Below the pieces are notes generated by a model. That model made no database searches, was not told the origin of the DNA, and worked only from the letters and a program-made list of their open reading frames with translations. From the NCBI GenBank assembly GCA_020466095.1, contig CM035806.1, forward strand, positions 136,838,763 through 136,902,762: DNA of 64,000 bases. The letters are read 5' to 3'. The position numbers were made by a program, and so were the translations under genes. How positions within the stretch are numbered: the stretch's first letter is position 1; each line of letters opens with the position of its first letter. Of the stretch, positions 35,355 through 45,326 are shown in pieces. This stretch comes from Chlorops oryzae (Eukaryota > Arthropoda > Insecta > Diptera > Chloropidae).

Positions 35355-35362
35355 TATCGATA
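35355..35362. promoter_or_regulatory. DRE-type octamer upstream of sgl
   Basis: Perfect TATCGATA 161 bp before the sgl ATG, in the likely core promoter. It is the same motif and nearly the same distance as at SURF1. Confidence 0.55.
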
Positions 35363-35836
35363 TTGGTGTGCCTTCCAGTGCTGTCGTTATTGTATCTTAG
35401 AAAGTAGTAAAATTTTTGTAAAAGAGTACTTTTTTTTTTTTATAAAATAAGCGAAGTATAATAACAAAAAATTAGTTTTTTTAAGCAATAGGAGGAGAAG
35501 AAAAAAGAAAGGGAGTTTCCCTTAAACGTGTATTGGGATCAAAAAATCGAAAACTTTTTAATCAACAGGACTAAAAAATGATTCAATGAAATTTTGTATG
35601 AAAATTTAAAAAAAAATTCGCTTTTTCAATATGTTCACTTTTATGGGAAAACCTTAGTTGTTTTTTGTGTGCTTAAAACAAATAAACGTGTGCGAATAAA
35701 AAAGTTTTTATAGGTTTGCCAGACAATTAATTTTCAACGTGCAAGTACGCTATTTACACATTATGACATTTCGATAATGAAACAAATTTTCGTTGGCAAG
35801 GGACGCATGGGGCAGAGAGAAAAACACTACCATACC

Positions 35837-36621
35837 TAATGTGACCATTTATTTTTGGACAAAAAGTGGCGGGTTTTTTGAAGCTAAAAGCGGGCATGTT
35901 TTGGCAGGTTTGGCGGGCTCAGCAAAATTTAATTATAACGCAAAAAATTTTGTTCAAAATAGTACAAAACAAACGTATTTAAAACGAATGAATACCCAGC
36001 CGGAAACGTCCCGGTAAAACAATCAATGATGTCAGCATGACATAGAGCCGCGACTCCTCCTGATTGTACACCAACTTTCTAATGAAATTTACACACAAGC
36101 GGCATTGGCAGTCATAAGAGCATATGTTACGAGTTGGTCATCGAAAGTGGAGTAGATCTACTCCGTCGTATCCATACCTCTATCGATGACAATGCCATTG
36201 CAGTTGTGATGAACAACACTTCCTCTCGATGACATTTTCATTGCAATTGCGATAAAAAGCACCTTCCCTCGATGGCAATGGCATTGCAATTGAGAAGTGC
36301 TCAAATTTTCCCCTTGATATCCTTGGTGAAAAAATTAATGTATTGGTCCTTTATGAGAAAATTTCCGGCTGGGTAGCGATTGTTTCACATGAGTCATGTC
36401 TCACAAAATTGCGCACTAAAACGAGCTGAAGTTGCTTACGACACAATGGCAATGCAGAATGCTGAATGCTCAATGTCTACGTCAGCACAGTTTAAAAAAA
36501 TGCCTGTTATCAATTAAATAAAAACTCATGCTATAGAAAATTAGGAACGAAAAGCGGGAAAATGATCGTGGTGGCGGGTGGCGGGTTTTTGGGCGGAAAA
36601 GCGGATGAAATGGTCACATTA
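35837..36621. mobile_element. hAT-like MITE, middle layer of the nest
   Basis: A perfect TIR TAATGTGACCATTT lies at both ends, with the 8-bp TSD ACCATACC at 35829-35836 and 36622-36629. The uninterrupted target (CTACCATACCACATCC) is visible in the 9852 copy of the host MITE. The interior has GCGGG-rich motifs near both ends. Confidence 0.88.
35995..36373. mobile_element. CCCAGCCGGAAA TIR element, inner layer
   Basis: CCCAGCCGGAAA is mirrored at the right end, with flanking TA at 35993-35994 and 36374-36375. The interior repeats CTCGATGACA...ATTGCAATTG-type segments. The termini resemble those of 37077-37652. It is non-coding, and no tRNA-like module was found in it. Confidence 0.65.
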
Positions 36622-36967
36622 ACCATACCACATCCCCGCGCGTCCCTAGTCCACAAAAAGTGTGTTTCATTATCAAAATGTCTAAATGTGTAAATAGCGT
36701 AAAAGAAGCTTATTACAATATATATTTCCAAACGAATAAGTAGTACGTTAATGAAAGGAGCAGTAAAAAATTATGACGAGACAAAAGGTAGAAATTTACT
36801 TTTTTAGTTTTGATTTCATTTAAACAAAGGTAAATCGTTATGCTTTTTCAAGCAAGTAGACCAGAATGCCCAAAGAAGCAAACAGAAACACAACTTCAAT
36901 TAACCAACTTGTATTAACCAACGAATTTGATCTATAAATCATAAATGCTTTGATTAGAAAACTGTTA

Positions 36968-37076
36968 ACAGGCGAACAGACGAAAAAGCAGACAGACGAA
37001 CGGGCATGCCAAAATGAATATAACACATATGGACAAACGCAAAATACCCTCGACACGGAGTGTGTCGGCTATAATA
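36968..37076 (-). mobile_element. Family-1 repeat, head fragment
   Basis: In reverse orientation it reads ...GACAAACGCAAAATACCCTCGACACGGAGTGTGTCGGCTATA, the hairpin head of family 1. It is cut off to the left and abuts the TIR element at 37077. Confidence 0.6.
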
Positions 37077-37652
37077 TCCCAGCGGGAAATGTCCCGCGGA
37101 CATCCCCGATGATGTCCTAGTGACTTCGGAGCCGGAATGCATGCTATTTCCGGTGACACTTTGTATGACATTTACACAGGAGCTGACAGGGACTTCAGCG
37201 GTGACATTATCACTGGATGATTAGAAAATGTCACTGGTGAGCCCTCATATAGCATTGGGATGCCATTGTCATAGGGGTTGCGATGGCGAAAAAAGCATTT
37301 GAGAGCAGCACATATTTCTTTTCTCTCTAAATGTCAGTTTAATAAATCTCTTCTTTGCCCTCTCTTTGAATATTTCGAAAATTTTTAAAAATCTATTTTT
37401 AACAATTTTTGTTCGCCTCAGCCAGGGATCGAACCCGCGATCTTCGGATTCTGGGTCAAGCACTCATCATCTACGCCACTTCATGATAATGCTGAGCTGA
37501 CGCTAAAATCTTATTTAAATTTCAGTAGCCTATGAGAGTCAAGCACATGAACAGCATACCTCCACGATGACATTTCCTCCAAGATGTCATGCGTGACAAT
37601 ATCACAATATCACTGGTGACTTTGTCATGCAGGAGATAATTTTCCGCTGGGA
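37077..37652. mobile_element. TIR element with a tRNA-like module
   Basis: TCCCAGCGGGAAA at the left matches TCCCAGCGGAAAA read inward from the right. The flanks share TAATA (or a TA TSD). Subterminal GTGACATT and TCACTGGTGA motifs occur in both arms. The interior has a minus-strand tRNA-like module (37415-37485). It inserted into the head of a family-1 repeat. Confidence 0.7.
37415..37485 (-). other. tRNA-like module (A and B box)
   Basis: On the minus strand the A box TGGCGTAGATGATGAG starts at 37478 and the perfect B box GTTCGATCC starts at 37434, a 44-bp spacing. The T arm GCGGG-TTCGATC-CCTGG pairs at four of five positions. It is tRNA-derived but not a convincing functional tRNA. Confidence 0.6.
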
Positions 37653-38229
37653 TAATAACATGCATGTGAAGTCATCAAATTTAAACAAACAAATACATCC
37701 GACAAAACAGCGTTGCCAGAAATATTTTTTACCCGTTAACGAAATCCTTAAAACAAAATATGTGGTCAAAATAAAAAACTTTTACTTAGGATAAAATCTT
37801 ATGTGCACTTTAGTTTGATCCATAGCTGTTAAATTGCGATTACGATTAGTAATCAATTGCAGTACATTTTAAAAAGAGAAATTTGTGATTAGTAATAGGT
37901 CCGAAAGTATTTTGTTGTGCTAGTGCCTTTTCTTTCATGTAGGATTAAAATTTATTTTAAGTCCAACATATTGTAAATAAATAAATAAAATCTGATATAA
38001 TCAAAAAAGTAATCCGACTAATTTTGATGATTATTTTTGATTCTTTTTGATTATTTTTATAGTTTTTGCCTATTCATGAAGAATTTTTACGAAGTTTGAC
38101 GACAAACAAAAGTAAATACATATGGGCGTTAGCAGCACTTGAATAAATGGAAGGTTTATTTAAACTTCTTCGGTTCATGCGCAAGACGTTTAAATGTTTA
38201 TACCTAACTTTAAATATAATTTTACAGAC
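37653..38229. other. Intergenic A/T-rich, nothing identified
   Basis: No ORF of note, TIR pair or RNA gene was found in this stretch. Confidence 0.4.
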
Positions 38230-38233
38230 TTAA

Positions 38234-38967
38234 GGGGGTCTTCTCATTGAAAACCCGTTTTTTGGACCCTTTTTAAAAAAATTCTTATTTGAAAACGCAA
38301 AGAATAATTGAAAACTTTTTTTATTTATTGTATTACAAAAGGTTCAAAGTAAATAAAAAAAATTTTTTTGCTTCGATACGTGGGCTGTTCAAAAAGTAAT
38401 GAGACTTCAAAGTTGGTGGTGAAAACAAAGGTGCCGTCACGGCGGCCACGATTCCGAGTCTCCGGAGCGTCTGAAATGGAAAAAAAAACGGGGTTATAAT
38501 CAGTATAGATGTAATTCTCGGGTGAACCTCAAGCTTAATTTTGTGATTTTTTTTGACAAAATGGCGGCCATTCAAAAAAAATTTCAATTTCGCGCTTTTT
38601 TTTTGTAGTTTAGTGTAAAAAAAAAAATAGTAAAAAATTTTTTAAAATTATGGTCGAGGTTCACCCGAGAATGGTGACAATTCTGCGTCGATTCCACTTT
38701 GTTTCATGAAAATCGGTTCAGTTGAACTGGAGATATCATGGCCGCCAGTTCGAAAAACGTGGTTTCGAGATAAACGCGTTTAAAGTTTGAAGCAACGCAA
38801 AAATTACTCGTTTTAGCGCAGATCTTGCTCGACAAAGAAGGCTATATTCTCTAAACTATTTCGATTTTCAAAAAATCCTTTTAGGGGCATATTCACAACT
38901 ACCCAAGCTATAAATAAATGCAAAAAAAAAAAAGTCGAAAAAAAAGTTGCTCAATGAGAAGACCCCC
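38234..38967. mobile_element. piggyBac-like MITE with TTAA TSD
   Basis: GGGGGTCTTCTCATTGA is mirrored at the right end, flanked by TTAA at 38230-38233 and 38968-38971. The interior has ATGAGACTTCAAAG, GGTTCACCCGAGAAT inverted copies and homopolymers. No transposase ORF is seen. Confidence 0.75.
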
Positions 38968-39248
38968 TTAAGCTGTTCCCAAATACATAGCACTGCTTTG
39001 TATTGCTACTTTGTCACTCGTTTTTGTATCTTTAATAAAAATTGCTTTACAGAAACGAAATGTTGGACATGTATTACCTAGATGCTGTGCTACAACAAGT
39101 AGTATGTAGCGGGTCAACTTATTCCCCGGACCAACTAGCTCCCCAAATAAAGGCACCTTGAACCCCAAATTCTATTTTTTACCATCCATTAAAAGCGGAT
39201 GGGTTTCAAAAAGCCTTTATTGATATTATACAAACAATCACTATAGTT

Positions 39249-39792
39249 TGGTGTCCGACCGAAGGTGGATTTTTAGTCGAAGCCGAACAATCGGCAGAGT
39301 CAGTGCCGTAGCAATTCTATTTTGCGTGAGGGGGAAAAATTATTTTTCCAATTTGCGTTGGGGGGCAAAATAATTTTTTCAATTTTATTCATTGGCAAAA
39401 ACAAAAATGCGTGGGGGGGGGGAAATCCCCCTCTTGCCCCTATGGTTGCTACGGCACTGGGCAGAGTTGAAGACTTCGGCCGAAGACCGAAGCCGAATGC
39501 AAAAAATTTTACAATAAGGAAACAAAATTAGTCTTTATTCATTTGACAAGCACAAAAAAACCGCTAAAATATTCTCTAAATTCTTTCGCTTTAGTTTCCC
39601 ACAAAGTGAGAATTTACGACAATAATTCACTAAAGTAAAAGGTCTCAATGAAGCAATTGAAAATCTATCGTGACTTTTTTACTTCCATTAAAATGCAAAA
39701 ATATTCGGCTTTTTCCAGACGAAGCCGAAGCCGAAGATTAAGAATTGGCCGATCATGCCGATTACCGAAGCCGAAGCCTCGGTCGGACACTA
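39249..39792. mobile_element. hAT-like MITE, TRGTGTCCGACCGA family
   Basis: The ends are TGGTGTCCGACCGAAG and ...CTCGGTCGGACACTA, with the 8-bp TSD CTATAGTT at 39241-39248 and 39793-39800. GAAGCCGAA/TTCGGCTTC repeats occur near both ends. A second hAT-like MITE is nested at 39301-39459. Related fragments lie at 40211-40310 and 41118-41215. Confidence 0.85.
39301..39459. mobile_element. hAT-like MITE, CAGTGCCGTAGCAA, nested
   Basis: The TIR CAGTGCCGTAGCAA is mirrored at the right end, with the TSD GGCAGAGT at 39293-39300 and 39460-39467. The interior is G-rich then C-rich. It is inserted in the element at 39249-39792. Confidence 0.85.
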
Positions 39793-39914
39793 CTATAGTT
39801 TACTCTACTCATAAAAGAAAGTCCCATGGCAATAGTCCAAATTTTTACCGAAATATAGCAATAGTTGTTGTGTATTAAATTTCCATCCTATTGCATAGTG
39901 TTTCAACATTATAA

Positions 39915-40057
39915 GGGGTATTCACAAAGGCGTCGGGAAATCGGAAAATTTTATATGCTTGTGCAAGATGCAAAAAAAGTTTAAATATTTTTTAAGAAGT
40001 CGCAATTTTCCGATTTTCCTACTTTCCAACGTATTTAACAGGACTTTGTGAATCCCC
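39915..40057. mobile_element. Short MITE, GGGGTATTCACAAAG
   Basis: GGGGTATTCACAAAG at the left and CTTTGTGAATCCCC at the right, flanked by TAA and TAT. The interior is an imperfect palindrome around GGAAAATT/AATTTTCC-like sequence. PIF-type TSD choice is likely. Confidence 0.6.
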
Positions 40058-40210
40058 TATTGTGTCAAAATTTCAAGTCGATTGGACCAAAACTGAGGAC
40101 GTTATGATTTTTTGTAGCAGCACCAATTCTTTTGAAATTTGGAATACTATAGGGATATTTACAGGGAGGGTGGAATGTTTGCACGGATTAGTTGAATATA
40201 TAGTTATTAT

Positions 40211-40310
40211 TAGTGTCCGACCGAAGGTTCGGTTTCGGCCAAAAAACTGAGTTTCGGCCATAGTTTCGGGTTCAGCCAAAAAACTGCCGAATATTCGTCT
40301 AGCGCCGAAA
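40211..40310. mobile_element. Fragment of TRGTGTCCGACCGA MITE
   Basis: TAGTGTCCGACCGAAGGTTC and GTTTCGGCC repeats are present, but the right terminus is missing. Confidence 0.6.
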
Positions 40311-40381
40311 CGGAAGTAATTAAACCAGCTGATTTGAATTATACGTGGCGGCTATTTTAAAATACCAGTTTATAATACTAA

Positions 40382-40843
40382 GGGCCAATATTACCAAGCA
40401 TATTTAAAAAAATTTTTTAAATAAAATCTGATTTTCATTTTCACCACCGAAATTTTTAAAATATTTTTTAAAAAATTTTAAACTACCTCAGCAGGTCGTT
40501 TAAGTTTTTTTTAAAGATATGGTAACAGCCCTGTTTTGGGCGGTAGAAAAACAGCTGATTACGTTCATTCTAAAATTTTACGGAAAAAATCTGCGCAAAA
40601 CGAAACAAGCAAAGCTTTAAATTTATGGCGATATGAGAGTGATGAAAAATCGCGCGCACACGGCTCCATGCTCTAAAATAATATTTCAATCATTCGTGAA
40701 TTTGTCTGACTACCCTGACAGTGGAGCGTGCTGACACATTTTGCTATACTTAAAAAAGTTGCATATTGAAAATGAAATTTAAAATAAAAAAATTTTTAAT
40801 TTAATTTTAAAATTTTTTAAAATATGTTTGGTAATATTGGCCC
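40382..40843. mobile_element. PIF-like MITE, GGGCCAATATTACCAA
   Basis: GGGCCAATATTACCAAGCAT is mirrored at the right, flanked by TAA at 40379-40381 and 40844-40846. The arms are rich in TTTAAAAAATTT, and the centre is GC-richer. It is non-coding. Confidence 0.75.
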
Positions 40844-41117
40844 TAAAAGTACTTGCACTCATCGAACATATGTTATGTATGATACCATATGGTATCGATT
40901 TTAATCAATAATTATTCACATTTGCACTCTTTTCGACATCATGAGCTGGCACGCGGTCATTTCTGATTTGAAATGAACTTATTTACGTTTTAATTGCTTT
41001 TTTTATCCTTATGAAGTGGAACTATATAGCCTTTTTGAAGTTGGTATGACCTACAAGGAATTTCGTACTCATCTCCAATTATCTCATGCATTTTCTTATT
41101 AATTAAGGAAAAAATAT

Positions 41118-41215
41118 TAGTGTCCGACCGAAGGTTCGGTTTCGGTTTCGGCCGAAACTGAGTTAGCAGCCGAAGATTCGGTTTCGGCAAAAAATCTTGT
41201 TTCGGTCGAACACTA
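41118..41215. mobile_element. TRGTGTCCGACCGA MITE, minimal copy
   Basis: A 98-bp element from TAGTGTCCGACCGAAG to CGGTCGAACACTA, largely GTTTCGGC repeats. No clear TSD. The adjoining 41216-41335 resembles 4310-4410 (GTTATTATTGAATGAATATG). Confidence 0.65.
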
Positions 41216-41933
41216 GTTATTATTGAATGAATATGTAAAAACCGGGCGTTTTTCCCAGCGCCTGACAAATTAAAATCGAAAATATGCCGACGTCGAAATT
41301 TTTCCAAAGAATTCCACCTTCCATGTGAATACCCCTTGTATCTGTTCATAATTTACCAGGTAATAGCGTTGAGCTTTTGTAAAAATTGTTTATATCATTT
41401 TTATAACAACAAATTGGACGATTTCTTCGCTAAAAGTCGCCGTTTTCCCTTCAGTGTTCCCAAAAATGGAAAAATTGAAAATTTAGAAAGAACTCTTCAT
41501 TGCTTGAGGAAATCGACTATCTAACGAAATAATTTTAACTTTTTGATTTCACATTACAACACACTGAGTTAGGGGCTGTCCATTAATTACGTAATGGCGA
41601 TTTTGACCATTTCCCAAGTAGCAAAATAGGTCGAAAATTGGTAAATTCTTACCTATATTAGGTCAGAATATTTACTTGACCTAACCTAAATAGGTCGAAA
41701 TTACGTCGATTCGACGTCGAGTCGACGTAAGTGGGGAATAGATTGGAAGTCGATTGGCGGTAATAATAGGTCATAATAGGGCATTTCGACTTCAAAGTTT
41801 TTTTTTTTTTTTTTAACGGGACTTGTTTATTGAATCTTCTTATTTATAAAGAACTAACAATAAGTTGTAGAATCTTAAATCTAATTTTACATAACTTTAC
41901 AAAAGCTTTCGGTTGTAAAGTTTCTTGTATAAA

Positions 41934-42222
41934 CGTGCCTCGGAGCGGGCTTAAGAACTCATATATAGTTGTTTGTACATAATATGTGCCACGGGATCGG
42001 GCTTAGATAATAAATTTTTATATAAGATAAATGTGCCTCGGAGCGGGCTTAAGAACTCATATATAGTTGTTTGTACATAATATGTGCCACGGGATCGGGC
42101 TTAGATAATAAATTTTTATACAAGATAAACGTGCCTCGGAGCGGGCTTAAGAACTCATATATAGTTGTTTGTACATAATATGTGCCACGGGATCGGGCTT
42201 AGATAATAAATTTTTATTTTTT
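41934..42222 (-). repeat. Three 98-bp tandem repeats in the Jockey 3' UTR
   Basis: The units start at about 41935, 42033 and 42131 (plus strand GTGCCTCGGAGCGGGCTTAA). Each unit contains two related halves beginning GTGCCTCGGAGCGGG and GTGCCACGGGATCGGG. The three copies are nearly identical. Confidence 0.85.
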
Positions 42223-42313
42223 ATTTATTTTATTTTTTATTTTTTTTTTTTATTTGCATGGCGAAACAGTTTTTGCCAGCGAAGGAATTTACCGGAATCT
42301 GTTGTGTATCGAT

Positions 42314-45001
42314 TTATAGCAGAGGCCACTCAGTTGCTTCCACAGTGGTGTGGCGATCACTTCTTCGTAGCCGGGAATGTGAAGAAGTGGAGGCTAGGCA
42401 TCTAGCCATTTCGTTAGGATGATTTCTAAGCTTCTCGCTATAGATTGCCTTAAATCGCGAAATTTCATCTTTAACCATGGGTACATTGAGGTCGCGGTGG
42501 ATGTTTTCGTTTCGGATAAACCATGGAGCACCTGTAATTAATCTTAAAATTTTCGATTGAGCTCTTTGTATTAGTTCTACAGTCGTGGAGCTAGCGTTGC
42601 CCCATAGCTGTAGCCCGTACGTCCAAATCGGTTTGATAACACTTACGTATAAAAGCACCTTGTATTCAATGTTCAAAAGAGAGCGTGAGTTAATTAACCA
42701 ATGAAGCTTAGAGGCTTTTAATTTCATGAGAGTTCGTTTGGCTTCAACGTGTTTGCGCCAAGTAAGACGTTTGTCCAAATGGAAACCTAAATAGTTTACA
42801 TTGTCGGCCTGTGGTACTAAAATATTATTAATAGATACGGATGGGCAGATTCCCCTTTTAAGTGTGAATGTGACGTGCTTACATTTTTGCTCATTTACTT
42901 TTATACGCCAAAGAGCTAGCCATTTTTCAACTAATTTTAAATGCATTTGAAGGTTCCTAGCAGCTGAAATTGGGCATTTTTGCCGACTTATAATTGCTGT
43001 ATCATCAGCAAAAGTAGATATTGTGGTGCTACTGCTTAAGGGAAAGTCTGTGGTGTATAATAAGTATAGGAAGGGGCCAAGAACACTTCCTTGGGGGACG
43101 CCTGCTTTTATTTCAATGTCTTGTGTTATATGATCCTTATATTTTACCCGAAATGATCTATTTTTTAAGTAAGACGCAAGTGTTTCATGTGTATTTGGAG
43201 GGAGGAGGCTCTTAATCTTGAGAATGAGGCCTTCGTGCCAAACTCTGTCGAAGGCTTGAGCCACATCAAGAAAAACTGCGGAGCAATACTCTTTATATTC
43301 AAATGCTTTCCTTATTTCGTTTGTTACACGATTCACCTGCTCAACCGTTCCATGATTTTTTCGAAAACCAAATTGGTGAGATGGAATAATATTGCTTCCA
43401 TTAATGTAAGGAGTCAACTTAAAGAGCAATGCCTTTTCAAATAGCTTTGAGAGGCATGGAAGGAGGCTTATCGGTCGATAGGACGATACTATTGTAACGT
43501 CCTTGCCTGGCTTTGGAATCATAGTGATTAATGATCGTTTCCATGCAGCCGGAAAATGTGCATATTTAATTATTGAGTTGAAAAGCTTTGTGACAAAAAT
43601 TATAGCAATAAACGGCATCTCTATAATCATTTTTTGTGTTATCTGATCATGACCTGGTGCCTTTTTCGGGGACAATTGGTGTTTTATGATTTCCTTTATT
43701 TCATTTGCGTGGAAGCGAATCGGAAAATTATGAGAATTTTGTTGTAGTGAAGGAGCTTCACCATGAATTGGGGGTGGATTAGGTTGAAACACAAAGCTCA
43801 AGTGCTTTGCAAATGTAGCCGCTATTTCTTCACTACTGCGTGCCCAATTGCCATTGGAGTCTCTAATCGGAGATTCACCCTGTATGGGTGTTTTTAAGGT
43901 TTTGTTCGCTTTCCATAACGACAATTTTCCTAACTTATGTGGTGAAAGATTAGAAACATAATTTTGACATTCCTGATCTTTTTCTCTTTGCAGCGCTTTT
44001 CTCAGCTCTTCTGTGGCTGCCTTTAATCTATGTTTGGCTTCTGGGGACCTATTTTGTTGCCATTCGCGCCTTTTCTTTCGCTTTTCTAGTACAAGTCTTT
44101 GTATTTCACTATTGGTGGTGAAATCTCTTTTTGTATTTTTATTATATGGTGGAGTTGAATTTTCTGCCGCTGACGTTAAAATAGAATTAAGTACGTTTAC
44201 GGCATCTTCCACGTGATCTTTGCACTCTATTGTGTAGCTTGTGTGTATATGAGTGGCTATATATTTTTTAAATTTGAGCCAATTTGTTTTGGAAGACGTT
44301 AGTCCGAGGACTGGCTTGGAGTGAGTGGATGATTCCGAAAGTCGAAAATGCACAGGAGAATGATCTGAAGAAAGATCAAAGCTAGTCGTGGTTGAAACAC
44401 TTGACCTATCTACTCCTTTGACAATGGCAAAGTCAATAAGATCTGGAATTTTTCTTTGGTCTGTGGGCCAGTAAGTTGGTTGGGAGGGTGACAAGAAATC
44501 GAGCCTACCACCACTATTAATTAAAGTGTTATATAGTTGTCTACCTTTTGGATTGATCAGCCGTGAGCCCCAGTGGGTATGTTTTGCATTATAGTCACCT
44601 GCAGCTAAAAATCTGTTGCCTAACGAACTAAATAGTTCTTTAAACTGCTGTTCACTTACAGGGTAGCGGGGTGGTGCATAAATAGCTGACAGAGTTAGGT
44701 TGCTGCCGTTCGTTTGTAAGCAGATGGATGTTGCTTGCAAGTAGGTTTTAGAGTATGAATTTAAACAGAAATGTTTAATTCTGCTGCGAATTAATATACC
44801 TGTACCACCATGAGCCTTACCATCAGGGTGATTAGTTTTATAGAAGTTGAACCCGGGAATATAAAAATTGTTTTTATCTGTCAGGTGTGTCTCTGAAATG
44901 AGCATTACGTCAATTGATTTATCGGAGAGATAGTGCATTAATTCTAGTTTGTGCTGGCCTATACCGTTAGCATTCCATGAACATATATTCAACATACTCA
45001 T
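42314..45001 (-). CDS. Jockey-type ORF2: endonuclease and reverse transcriptase
   Basis: There is an intact 895-residue frame from the ATG at 45001. The APE-type endonuclease comes first: LNICSWNANGIG, LISETHLTD, AAGDYNAKHTHWG and SSDHSPVHF. The reverse transcriptase follows: KKAPGHDQIT, SYRPISLLPCLSKLFEK, HQFGFRKNHGT, AVFLDVAQAFDRVWHEGL, GVPQGSVLGPFLYLLY and the catalytic STFADDTAII. Thumb and C-terminal regions end in WPLL. There is no RNase H, as expected for Jockey. The frame is open about 30 codons further upstream, but that part overlaps ORF1 and lacks the endonuclease consensus. The start overlaps the ORF1 stop as ATGA. It copies the element's RNA at nicked target DNA. Confidence 0.93.
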   Translation of the reverse strand: MSMLNICSWNANGIGQHKLELMHYLSDKSIDVMLISETHLTDKNNFYIPGFNFYKTNHPDGKAHGGTGILIRSRIKHFCLNSYSKTYLQATSICLQTNGSNLTLSAIYAPPRYPVSEQQFKELFSSLGNRFLAAGDYNAKHTHWGSRLINPKGRQLYNTLINSGGRLDFLSPSQPTYWPTDQRKIPDLIDFAIVKGVDRSSVSTTTSFDLSSDHSPVHFRLSESSTHSKPVLGLTSSKTNWLKFKKYIATHIHTSYTIECKDHVEDAVNVLNSILTSAAENSTPPYNKNTKRDFTTNSEIQRLVLEKRKKRREWQQNRSPEAKHRLKAATEELRKALQREKDQECQNYVSNLSPHKLGKLSLWKANKTLKTPIQGESPIRDSNGNWARSSEEIAATFAKHLSFVFQPNPPPIHGEAPSLQQNSHNFPIRFHANEIKEIIKHQLSPKKAPGHDQITQKMIIEMPFIAIIFVTKLFNSIIKYAHFPAAWKRSLITMIPKPGKDVTIVSSYRPISLLPCLSKLFEKALLFKLTPYINGSNIIPSHQFGFRKNHGTVEQVNRVTNEIRKAFEYKEYCSAVFLDVAQAFDRVWHEGLILKIKSLLPPNTHETLASYLKNRSFRVKYKDHITQDIEIKAGVPQGSVLGPFLYLLYTTDFPLSSSTTISTFADDTAIISRQKCPISAARNLQMHLKLVEKWLALWRIKVNEQKCKHVTFTLKRGICPSVSINNILVPQADNVNYLGFHLDKRLTWRKHVEAKRTLMKLKASKLHWLINSRSLLNIEYKVLLYVSVIKPIWTYGLQLWGNASSTTVELIQRAQSKILRLITGAPWFIRNENIHRDLNVPMVKDEISRFKAIYSEKLRNHPNEMARCLASTSSHSRLRRSDRHTTVEATEWPLL

Positions 45002-45326
45002 TTTTGGGAGATAAGAATTTGGAGCATTTGGTTTTGCGTCCGCACTAACTCCTGTAGTGTAGTTTGCATTGATGCCATAAATTGTGACATACATTGCGTC
45101 AAATTGAAAATCATATTTTCCAAACTGCTATTCAGTTGTTTTGGTACATTCTGTGCGTTATTTACACCAGATTTTAAAGCATCAGCGTAGGATAAGCTGG
45201 GATTGACAGACGGAATTGATTTGGCTTGCGTTTGAGCCGATGAACGAGTTAGAAATACTTGCTTTTGAGAATTACAGGCGGCTTCTTTCTGTAAAACCAA
45301 ACGATTTTTAAGCTCCTTATAAATAG
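44998..45326 (-). CDS. Jockey ORF1, C-terminal fragment
   Basis: About 109 codons remain in frame, ending TGA at 44998-45000. It reads YKELKNRLVLQKEAACNSQK, then a Ser/Gln-rich stretch, LSYADALKSG, and a C-terminal amphipathic helix MTFN-type segment (NLTQCMSQFMASMQTTLQEL). This fits the region after the zinc knuckles of Jockey ORF1 (RNA-binding). The 5' part is missing because the insertion is 5'-truncated at 45326. Confidence 0.7.

Larger units (their letters stand above)
35748..36699. mobile_element. CGCTATTTACA MITE carrying nested elements
   Basis: The TIR CGCTATTTACACATTATGAC continues ATTTCGATAATGAAA and is mirrored at the right, with flanking TA at 35746-35747 and 36700-36701. It is homologous to the 151-bp copy at 9852-10002. 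Here the interior is split by the hAT-like element at 35837-36621. Confidence 0.8.
41798..45326 (-). mobile_element. Jockey-clade non-LTR retrotransposon, 5'-truncated
   Basis: On the minus strand it runs from a truncated ORF1 through an intact ORF2 and a repeat-bearing 3' UTR to a poly(A) tail (T-run at 41798-41814). The 10-bp TSD GACTTCAAAG lies at 41788-41797 and 45327-45336. The open ORF2 and clean TSD suggest a fairly recent insertion. Confidence 0.92.

Noticed and set aside
41934..42222. CRISPR-like array
   Set aside because: These are head-to-tail 98-bp repeats without spacers, inside a eukaryotic retrotransposon 3' UTR.
44999..45094. Longer N-terminus of Jockey ORF2
   Set aside because: This part overlaps ORF1 in another frame and precedes the endonuclease start; the ATG in the ATGA overlap is the better choice.
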